Shown here: in pieces, positions 6,952 through 12,159 of the stretch
Layout: every line of letters starts with the position of its first letter
Position numbering within the stretch: position 1 is the first letter of the stretch
DNA from: an uncultured Eubacteriales bacterium
GTDB taxonomy: Bacteria > Bacillota > Clostridia > Oscillospirales > Oscillospiraceae
DNA length: 12,159 nt
NCBI GenBank assembly: GCA_958402445.1
Contig: CATXTO010000053.1
Location: 1 to 12,159, forward strand
Direction of reading: 5' to 3'
Made by a program: the position numbers and the translations under genes
The notes under the pieces: model-generated
The model's input: the letters and a program-made list of their open reading frames with translations, nothing else
The model's database searches: none
What the model was told of the DNA's origin: nothing

Positions 6952-6979
6952 TTGATTTCCAGGGAATCTATGGTATCAT
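6952..6979 (+). promoter_or_regulatory. Rightward promoter, divergent from ygeY
   Basis: TTGATT (6952-6957) and TATCAT (6974-6979) are 16 bp apart, with TGG before the -10 giving an extended -10. It faces the regulator gene, whose start lies about 550 bp away across a repeat cluster. No better promoter was seen nearer the gene, so this may be the regulator's promoter with a long repeat-filled leader. Confidence 0.55.
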
Positions 6980-7041
6980 GGAGCTAGAAACCGAAACGGG
7001 CATGGGGCGTTGTACCAATATCGCACGATGGAGATTCCTCC

Positions 7042-7491
7042 TGTAGGGGCGAGCGCAGCTTGCCTGCCGTTTCCCTTGTAAGGGCGAGCTGTGCACGCCC
7101 GTCGGAGTTCCGTCCCGGCAGGTAGCCTAAGCGGGCGACCGCAGGTCGCCCCTACGGTCCGTTACCGGAAGGCCTCCGTAAAAAACAAAAAGCCAAACCG
7201 GAGCTCAGCGCGGCGGGCTGCCCCGGCGGGCGACCGCGGGTCGCCCCTACAGAGGCGTGACGAGAGAAAAATGTAGGTGCGAGCGCAGCTTGCCTGCCGT
7301 TTCCCTTGTAGGGGCGTGCTGTGCACGCCCGCGGGCGACCGCAGGTCGCCCCTACAGAGGCGTGACGAAAGAAAAATGTAGGGGTAAGCGCAGCTTGCCT
7401 GCCGTTTCCCTTGTAGGGGCGTGCTGTGCACGCCCGTCGGAGTTCCGTCCCGGCAGGTAGCCTAAGCGGGCGACCACAGGTCGCCCCTACA
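7042..7491. repeat. Third palindromic repeat cluster, upstream of the regulator gene
   Basis: Three related units, 7042-7155, 7272-7356 and 7377-7491, plus a single hairpin at 7228-7251 (GGGCGACC-GCG-GGTCGCCC). Each unit starts TGTAGG, has a decayed GCGCAGCTTGCC hairpin, a TGCCGTTTCCCTTGTA linker, a GTGC-TGT-GCAC hairpin, and a GGGCGACC/GGTCGCCC hairpin ending CCCCTAC. The first and third share the same ~31-bp spacer (TCGGAGTTCCGTCCCGGCAG onward); the second lacks it. GAGGCGTGACGA at 7252 and 7357 is a direct duplication. In the first unit the hairpin at 7082-7100 pairs a GAGC arm with a GCAC arm and is therefore mismatched. Small open frames here are repeat artefacts. 6980-7041 holds no recognisable feature. 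Confidence 0.88.
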
Positions 7492-7535
7492 GTCAACAAT
7501 TCCATTTTATTTTCATTCGGCCAGGAGGGAAAACC

Positions 7536-8186
7536 ATGCTGAAACCAGAGGAAATGGCCCTGCTGCGGCAGCTGGCCCGGGGGATCGCCGCTCAGTTCGG
7601 CGACAGCTGCGAGGTGGTCGTCCACCAGCTTGGCCGGGACAGCGCGGAGCACTCCGTGGCCGCTATTGAAAACGGCCACATCACCGGACGCCGGGTAGGC
7701 GACGGTCCCTCCCAGGTGGTCCTGGAGCAGCTCCAGACCGGCGGCAAAACCGCCGAGGACCAGTACGGCTACCTGACCCGGACCCCGGACGGGAAGCTCT
7801 TAAAATCCTCCACCATGTACATCCGGGACCAGTCGGGCCAGGTGGCGGCCATCTTCAGCATCAATTTCGACATCTCGGCCCTGTCCATGGTGGAAAGGGC
7901 CCTGGGGGACTTTCTGGCCCCCCGCAGCGCCAGGCCCCCGGAGCGCATCGCCGCCAACGTGACGGATTTGCTGGAGGACCTGCTGGAGCAGTCCGTGCAG
8001 CTGGTCGGCAAACCCGTGGCCCTGATGACCAAGGACGACAAGGTCCGGGCCGTTCGCTTTCTCAACGACAAGGGGGCCCTGCTCATCACCAAGTCCGGAG
8101 ACAAAATCGCCAAATTTTTCGGCATATCCAAATACACCTTGTATTCTTATCTCGACATGAAAGCAGGAGGAGAGCACCATGATTGA
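7536..8186 (+). CDS. YheO/DauR-like PAS-HTH transcriptional regulator
   Basis: 216-residue cytosolic DNA-binding protein. Residues about 7-115 match the YheO-like PAS domain (LLRQLARGIAAQFGDSCEVV, then DGKLLKSSTMYIRDQSG and AAIFSINFDIS). Residues about 155-210 form a C-terminal helix-turn-helix, with DKVRAVRFLNDKGALL and GDKIAKFFGISKYTLYSYLD as the recognition region. Length and order suit the family (E. coli YheO; DauR, which controls D-arginine catabolism). Start at 7536 has Shine-Dalgarno AGGAGGG (7523-7529). Its stop overlaps the next gene's start by 8 bp, so it is translationally coupled to the PLP enzyme. By position it probably senses an amino acid or related compound and controls this gene pair and the divergent ygeY operon. 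The ligand and the direction of control cannot be read from sequence. Confidence 0.87.
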   Translation: MLKPEEMALLRQLARGIAAQFGDSCEVVVHQLGRDSAEHSVAAIENGHITGRRVGDGPSQVVLEQLQTGGKTAEDQYGYLTRTPDGKLLKSSTMYIRDQSGQVAAIFSINFDISALSMVERALGDFLAPRSARPPERIAANVTDLLEDLLEQSVQLVGKPVALMTKDDKVRAVRFLNDKGALLITKSGDKIAKFFGISKYTLYSYLDMKAGGEHHD

Positions 8187-9654
8187 TCTGACCATTGAAA
8201 AACAGGGCCTGGCCCACAACATCCGAAAGGCACGGGAGAACGGCATCATCATCCCCACCATCGCCCAGATGCAAGACCCCCAGACGGTTCCCAGCCCCAT
8301 TGTGGAGAAGCTGCGCCACACCGGTCTGTGGGACGTGGACCCTGTGAACCTGTTCCGGATCACCTGGAAAAACGAGCCCAAGGAGTCCGGCGGCGTGTTC
8401 CAGCGGGTACCCAACTACATCGAGCTCCCCTCCTCCCTCACCGGCGTCAAGGCCCGGATTCTGTGCATGGTGGGCAAGTGGTTCCCCACGGGCTGCCACA
8501 AGGTGGGGGCCTCCTTCGGCTGCCTGGCCCCCCGCCTGGTGACGGGCCAATTCGACGCCACCTATCACAAGGCGGTCTGGCCCTCCACGGGCAACTACTG
8601 CCGGGGCGGCGCCTTCAACTCCAAGCTCCTGGCCTGCGGCGCCGTGGCCATTTTACCCCAGGAGATGAGCCAGGAGCGGTTCGACTGGCTCCGGTCCATC
8701 GGGGCCGAGGTCATCGCCACCCCGGGCTGCGAGTCCAACGTCAAGGAGATCTTCGACAAGACCTGGGAACTCAAGCAGCAGAAGCAGATCATGGTCTTCA
8801 ACCAGTTCGAGGAGATGGGAAACCCCCTGTGGCATTACAACGTGACGGGCTACGCCCTGGCCGACGTGTTCGAGGCGGCCAAGGGGCCCGGGGACCGGTT
8901 TGCCGGCGCCTGTTTCACCTCCGGCTCCGCGGGGACCATGTCCGCCGGGGATTATCTCAAGGAGCGGTATCCCCAGCTCAAGCTGGCGGTGGGAGAGGCC
9001 CTGCAGTGCCCCACCATCCTGGAGAACGGCTTCGGCGGGCATAGGATCGAGGGTATCGGCGACAAGCACATTCCCTGGATTCACAACGTGAAGAACACGG
9101 ACATGGTCATCGACATCGACGACGAGGACAGCCAGCGCCTACTGCGGCTGTTCAACACCCAGGCGGGCCGGCAGTACCTGGGGAAAACCCTGGGCCTGGA
9201 CTCGGAATTGGTGGAGAAGCTGTCCTGGCTGGGCATCTCGGGCATTGCAAACGTGCTGTGCTGCATTAAAATGGCCAAATACTACGAGCTCACGGAGCAA
9301 GACGTGGTGGCCACGGTGCTCACGGACTCCGCCGCCATGTACGGCTCGAGGATTGCGGAGCTCAACGAGCTGCACGGGGCCTATTCTGTGGGCGCGGCGG
9401 AGTTGGACCACAATCTGCACATGCTGGGGCAGAAGACGGATTACATGATGGAGCTGAACTACCAGCAGCGCAAGCGGGTCCACAACCTGAAGTATTACAC
9501 CTGGGTGGAGCAGCAGGGACGCAGCGTTCAGGAGCTCAACGACCAGTGGTACGACACCGCCGGGACCTGGGACGCCGTGCATCGGCAGGCGAAGGACCTG
9601 GACGATCTCATCAACGAGTTTAATGAGGAAGTGGGGCTGCTGAAAGCCCTGTGA
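8179..9654 (+). CDS. Fold-type II PLP-dependent enzyme, function unassigned
   Basis: 491-residue protein of the tryptophan-synthase-beta/cysteine-synthase/threonine-synthase fold. Lys108 in PTGCHKVGASFG is the likely Schiff-base lysine; STGN at 136-139 sits where these enzymes bind substrate carboxylate; GSAGTMSAGD (249-258) fits the phosphate-binding glycine loop. It is longer than cysteine synthase (~310) and distinct from diaminopropionate ammonia-lyase YgeX, whose usual AFKMLGGAYA lysine motif is absent. A 30-40-residue N-terminal extension and a long C-terminal helical region (about 400-491, with KRVHNLKYYTWVEQQ) are not typical of the standard enzymes. Relatives tend to be annotated only as PLP-dependent enzyme, lyase or thiolase. 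Shine-Dalgarno AGGAGG at 8165-8170; the start overlaps the regulator stop by 8 bp. Coupled to a sensory regulator and divergent from ygeYW-arcC, it is probably a catabolic lyase, ammonia-lyase or beta-replacement enzyme on an amino acid. The superfamily call is firm; the reaction is not known. Confidence 0.86.
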   Translation: MIDLTIEKQGLAHNIRKARENGIIIPTIAQMQDPQTVPSPIVEKLRHTGLWDVDPVNLFRITWKNEPKESGGVFQRVPNYIELPSSLTGVKARILCMVGKWFPTGCHKVGASFGCLAPRLVTGQFDATYHKAVWPSTGNYCRGGAFNSKLLACGAVAILPQEMSQERFDWLRSIGAEVIATPGCESNVKEIFDKTWELKQQKQIMVFNQFEEMGNPLWHYNVTGYALADVFEAAKGPGDRFAGACFTSGSAGTMSAGDYLKERYPQLKLAVGEALQCPTILENGFGGHRIEGIGDKHIPWIHNVKNTDMVIDIDDEDSQRLLRLFNTQAGRQYLGKTLGLDSELVEKLSWLGISGIANVLCCIKMAKYYELTEQDVVATVLTDSAAMYGSRIAELNELHGAYSVGAAELDHNLHMLGQKTDYMMELNYQQRKRVHNLKYYTWVEQQGRSVQELNDQWYDTAGTWDAVHRQAKDLDDLINEFNEEVGLLKAL

Positions 9655-9721
9655 TTGTGGGGCGCGACCCCCTTTGGGTTCGGCGGGGGCATGCGAAGCA
9701 TGGCCCCGCATCCCCGCCCTC

Positions 9722-9838
9722 TGTCGGGGCAAAGTCCGCTCCTGCTCCGGCGGCCGGGTGGCCGCCGTCGGCGCCGCTCCCTTGCCCCTCCTGACCAAAC
9801 CGAACCCGCTTACGCTGGGCTTCGATTTGGTTTTTAGG
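9722..9838 (+). repeat. Copy 2 of GGCAAAGTCCGCTCC repeat family, with terminator-like tail
   Basis: Nearly identical to 9968-10081. Begins TGTCGGGGCAAAGTCC, contains GCTCCGGCGGCCGGGTGGCC and a CCCCTCCTGACC segment, and ends in a hairpin at 9795-9830 (CCAAA pairing with TTTGG, GAA with TTC, interior CC with GG) followed immediately by T5 (9831-9835). The tail could stop rightward transcription about 140-180 bp after the PLP enzyme gene. Confidence 0.85.
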
Positions 9839-9967
9839 CCCATAAAAGGAAATGTAGGGGCGTGCTTTGCACGCCCGCGGGCGACCGCAGGTCGCCCCTA
9901 CGGTCCGTTGATTGCGGGTGCATTCCGGGAGGCGGCGTATACGGGCGAGCGCAGCTCGCCCCTACAG

Positions 9968-10081
9968 TGTCGGGGCAAAGTCCGCTCCTGCTCCGGCGGC
10001 CGGGTGGCCGCCGTCGGCGCCGCTGCCTTGCCCCTCCTGACCAAACCGAACCCGCTTACGCTGGACTTCGATTTGGTTTTT
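9968..10081 (+). repeat. Copy 3 of GGCAAAGTCCGCTCC repeat family, with terminator-like tail
   Basis: Second tandem-style copy, separated from the previous one by a palindromic unit (9853-9966). The tail hairpin plus T run is at 10041-10081. Differences from the previous copy are a few substitutions, e.g. GCTGCCTTGCC for GCTCCCTTGCC and CTGGACTTCG for CTGGGCTTCG. The pair (repeat plus palindromic unit) looks like a ~246-bp duplication. Confidence 0.85.
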
Positions 10082-10459
10082 GGGTCCTTAAAAGGAAATG
10101 TAGGGGCGTGCTTTGCACGCCCGCGGGCGAGCGCAGGTCGCCCCTACGTTCCGATGGTTAGGCGGCCAAGGCCGGCTCTACATTCCGTTCTCTGTAGGGG
10201 CGTGCTTTGCACGCCCGTGGGCGACCGCAGGTCGCCCCTACGGTCCGTTGATTGCGGGTCCGTTCTGGGAAGCGGCGTATACGGGCGACCGCAGGTCGCC
10301 CCTACGGTCCGTTGATTGCGGGTGCATTCCGGGAGGCGGCGTATACGGGCGTGCGCAGCTCGCCCCTACGTTCCGCTTTGCGGACGGCCAAAGGCGACCC
10401 GCGCAACCTCGACCCTACATTTTAAAACCAAATCTTGCAAAAACCAAGGAGGTCTCTGC

Positions 10460-11698
10460 ATGCGCTATGTCAAGTGCGCCAAATGCGTCCGCTGTGGGCG
10501 GGAATACCAGGCGGTCCCCCGCCTGACTACCTGCGCCTGCGGCGGCATTCTGGATCTTGTCTACGACTATGCCTCCATCCGCCGGGACCTGGGCAAGCAG
10601 GACCTGGCAAGCCGCCCCCAGGACATGTGGCGGTACCGGGAGCTGCTGCCGGTGGAGGCGGATACCCCGTGCCCTCCCCTGCGGGTGGGCTGGAGCCCCC
10701 TGTATGAGGCGCCCCGCCTGGCAGGTGAATTGGGCCTGGGACGGCTATGGATCAAGGACGACGGCCAGAACCCCACCGCCTCTCTGAAGGACCGGGCCTC
10801 CGCCATGGCCGTAGCCAAGGCCGTGGAGGCCGGCGCCGACACGGTGGCCTGCTCCTCCACGGGAAACGCCGCCTCCTCCCTGGCGGGCGCGTGCGCCGCT
10901 GCGGGGCTGGGGAGCTACATTTTCGTGCCCAGCCGGGCCCCCAAGGGAAAGGTGGCCCAGTTGCTCACTTTCGGCGCCACGGTGGTCTCCGTGGAGGGCT
11001 CCTATGAGGACACCTTCGAGCTGTCCCGGGCTGCCATCGACCGGTGGGGCTGGTATAATCGAAACGCCGCGGTGAACCCCTATCTCCTAGAGGGGAAGAA
11101 GACCGTGGCCCTGGAGGTGGCCGAGCAGCTCTGCTGGCGGGCCCCGGACTATGTGGCGGTGTCCGTGGGGGACGGATGCACCATCGCCGGGGTCTGGAAG
11201 GGCTTCCAGGACCTGTACGCCATCGGCTTTCTGGACCGACTGCCCCGGCTGATCTCCGTCCAGGCGGCGGGGTGCTGCCCCCTGAACCGAGCCGTGGAGC
11301 TGGGGCGGCCCTGGGCGCCCATGGAGGAAAACACCCTGGCTGACTCCATCGCCGTGGGGGTGCCCCGGAACGCGGACAAGGCCCTGAAGGCCATCCGGGA
11401 CTCCCGGGGGCTGGTGGTCAACGTGACGGACCAGGAGATCATGGAGGCCCAGGGGCATCTGGGCAGGACCTGCGGGGTCTTCGGGGAGCCCGCGGGGGTG
11501 GCGGGGACCGCGGGGGTGGCGAAGCTCTGCCGCCAGGGGATTCTGGGGCCGTCGGACACGGTGGTTTCCCTAGTCACAGGCAACGGCCTCAAGGATGTGG
11601 CCAACGCCATCGCCTACGCCGGCGAGCCCATTTCCATTCCTGGGGAGCTGGAGCGGCTGCTGGAGGCCTTCCGGGACCGGGGCATCCCGCTTTCCTAG
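10460..11698 (+). CDS. thrC: Threonine synthase or threonine-synthase-like PLP enzyme
   Basis: 412 residues, fold-type II PLP enzyme; classical members convert O-phosphohomoserine to threonine and phosphate. N-terminal cysteines C6, C9, C12 and C25, C27 (CAKCVRCG, then CACGG) form the zinc-ribbon-like stretch usual in ThrC. Schiff-base Lys110 lies in NPTASLKDRASA, substrate loop CSSTGNAASS at 131-140, and the phosphate-binding glycine loop in VSVGDGCTIAG. A C-terminal SLVTGNGLKD motif is also typical. ATG at 10460 follows Shine-Dalgarno AAGGAGGT; the in-frame extension upstream is repeat sequence and is rejected. It follows 805 bp of repeats, so it may be transcribed separately from the upstream PLP gene, although no clear promoter was seen. 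asd in the same window fits a biosynthetic role; no hom or thrB is present, so a catabolic paralogue remains possible. Confidence 0.85.
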   Translation: MRYVKCAKCVRCGREYQAVPRLTTCACGGILDLVYDYASIRRDLGKQDLASRPQDMWRYRELLPVEADTPCPPLRVGWSPLYEAPRLAGELGLGRLWIKDDGQNPTASLKDRASAMAVAKAVEAGADTVACSSTGNAASSLAGACAAAGLGSYIFVPSRAPKGKVAQLLTFGATVVSVEGSYEDTFELSRAAIDRWGWYNRNAAVNPYLLEGKKTVALEVAEQLCWRAPDYVAVSVGDGCTIAGVWKGFQDLYAIGFLDRLPRLISVQAAGCCPLNRAVELGRPWAPMEENTLADSIAVGVPRNADKALKAIRDSRGLVVNVTDQEIMEAQGHLGRTCGVFGEPAGVAGTAGVAKLCRQGILGPSDTVVSLVTGNGLKDVANAIAYAGEPISIPGELERLLEAFRDRGIPLS

Positions 11699-11743
11699 CG
11701 CGCTCCGGACCGAGGCAAAAAACACCGCCCCGGTTATGAAGAG
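11699..11743. other. Short gap after thrC, no clear terminator
   Basis: No stem-loop with a T run is recognisable between the thrC stop and the insertion-sequence remnant. Transcription may run on, or end at a site not visible by eye. Confidence 0.4.
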
Positions 11744-11878
11744 ACCCCAAAAAGTTAGACAAAGATATTGAATAAGCAGCCAAAAGGGCTTGCTGTCTGT
11801 GAATCGCAGGCGGTAAGCCCCTTAGCTTTGCCTTGGCACGCCTGTTGTTGTAGGAGTCCAGGTACTCAATAAGTTCGG
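11744..11878 (-). pseudogene. 3' remnant of an IS3-family transposase with its terminal repeat
   Basis: Read leftward, the peptide YLDSYNNRRAKAKLRGLPP is the typical C-terminal end of the IS3-family (IS150-like) DDE transposase (the YN..R...KL.GLSP region), preceded by KAELIE. The reading frame then runs into ACCCCAAAAAGTTAGACA (11744-11761), which matches the kind of terminal inverted repeat found in IS150-group elements (TGTCTAAC... on the other strand). Only about 35-40 residues of transposase survive; the catalytic domain and the other end are missing. At about 11878 the coding sequence stops abruptly at a copy of the GGCAAAGTCC-family repeat, so the element was either cut by recombination or interrupted there. 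Confidence 0.8.
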
Positions 11879-12103
11879 CCTTGCCCCTCCTCACCAAACC
11901 GAACCCGCTGGCGCTGGGCTCACGTTTGGGTTATAAATATTCGGCAATGGAATGTAGGGGCGAGCTGCGCTCGCCCGCTGGGAAAACCCATCGGTAAAGA
12001 AATGTAGGGGCGACCTGTGGTCGCCCGCAGGGATGCGCCATCGATGAAGGGTGTAGGGAACGACCTGTGGTCGTTCCGCGGGCGAGCGAAGGTCGCCCCT
12101 ACA
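11879..12103. repeat. Fifth repeat cluster after the IS3 remnant
   Basis: 11879-11932 is the 3' half of the GGCAAAGTCC family (CCTTGCCCCTCCTCACCAAA, CCGAACCCGCTGG), with the terminal hairpin altered (GTTTGGGTTAT). Then palindromic hairpins: 11953 onward GGGCGAGC-TGC-GCTCGCCC; 12003 onward GGGCGACC-TGT-GGTCGCCC; and a unit at 12052-12103 whose first stem is GGAACGACC-TGT-GGTCGTTCC, a compensated two-pair change, followed by a hybrid hairpin (12080-12098, GAGC with GGTC) ending CCCCTACA. 12104-12159 shows no recognisable feature. Confidence 0.88.
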
Positions 12104-12159
12104 ACCATATTGGGGGGAATTTTCGAAACAAAGGGGTTCCGGCAGGGCCAGGGTCGCTT

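Larger units (their letters stand above)
9686..10369. repeat. Fourth mixed repeat cluster between the two PLP enzyme genes
   Basis: Starts with a diverged hairpin at 9686-9707 (GGGGCATGC, loop GAA, GCATGGCCCC). Then TGTAGGGGCGTGC units at 9853-9966, 10099-10147 and 10193-10369. The first has three hairpins: GTGC-TTT-GCAC, GACC-GCA-GGTC and GAGC-GCA-GCTC. The last chains GTGC-TTT-GCAC, two GACC-GCA-GGTC hairpins (10219, 10283) and a hybrid (10347-10365), separated by the CTACGGTCCGTTGATTGCGG...GTATAC spacer. Hairpins at 10125-10143 (GAGC with GGTC) and 10347-10365 (GTGC with GCTC) have arms from different stem types. Two copies of the second repeat family are interspersed (9722-9838, 9968-10081). 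No credible gene lies in 9655-10459. Confidence 0.9.

Noticed and set aside
8179..9654. Assignment of the 491-residue PLP enzyme as diaminopropionate ammonia-lyase (YgeX) or OrtB
   Set aside because: The lysine-site sequence GCHKVGASFG and the overall layout differ from what I recall of both families; only the fold-type II superfamily can be supported.
10316..10459. Upstream extension of the threonine-synthase frame
   Set aside because: The extension translates repeat sequence; the AAGGAGGT ribosome site and the zinc-ribbon N-terminus fix the start at 10460.
1..12159. tRNA or rRNA genes
   Set aside because: No cloverleaf with a conserved TTCGA-type arm and no rRNA-like stretch was recognised in the gaps.

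Overview
The window looks like a chromosomal segment of a high-GC anaerobic member of the Clostridia, most likely Oscillospiraceae (the Flavonifractor/Oscillibacter/Lawsonibacter kind). Three things point there: Firmicutes-type strong Shine-Dalgarno sequences (AGGAGG) and extended -10 promoters, a catabolic gene set typical of gut anaerobes (ygeY-ygeW-carbamate kinase), and a very dense population of short GC-rich palindromic repeats (TGTAGGGGCG...CGCCCCTACA) filling the gaps between genes. The taxonomic call is inference; there is no rRNA or marker gene here.

Layout. 12-1210 is a cluster of about twelve ~79-bp double-hairpin repeat units. 1394-2557 is a self-contained aspartate-semialdehyde dehydrogenase unit (asd) with its own promoter and terminator. 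2580-3132 is a second repeat cluster, lying between the asd terminator and the convergent arcC terminator. 3147-6911 is a leftward catabolic operon, ygeY (M20-type amidohydrolase), ygeW (knotted carbamoyltransferase) and arcC (carbamate kinase), with a strong promoter upstream of ygeY, a possible second one in front of arcC, and no repeats inside it. 6910-6979 is a compact divergent control region. 7042-7491 is a third repeat cluster. 7536-9654 holds a YheO/DauR-like transcriptional regulator overlapping by 8 bp a 491-residue fold-type II PLP enzyme of unassigned function. 9686-10369 is a fourth repeat cluster. 10460-11698 is a threonine-synthase-like PLP enzyme. 11744-12103 holds the broken tail of an IS3-family transposase, followed by more repeats.

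How the genes may work together. In other bacteria ygeY, ygeW and a carbamate-kinase-like gene occur together with ygeX (diaminopropionate ammonia-lyase) in a cluster linked to anaerobic purine/urate breakdown. The expected logic is that an amidohydrolase and a carbamoyltransferase release carbamoyl phosphate from a carbamoylated amine, and carbamate kinase converts it to ATP, ammonia and CO2. No ygeX homologue is visible here. Instead, two other fold-type II PLP enzymes sit next to a small-molecule-sensing regulator, which suggests a variant amino-acid/ureido-compound catabolic locus in which one of them takes the lyase step. This is inference.

The most unusual material is the repeat family. 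It has an 8-bp stem and 3-nt loop whose stem sequence varies in a compensated way between copies, 10-bp outer inverted ends that could pair instead of the two inner hairpins, several evidently recombinant copies, and one probable conversion into the asd terminator. A second repeat family, carrying a terminator-like tail, is interspersed with it.
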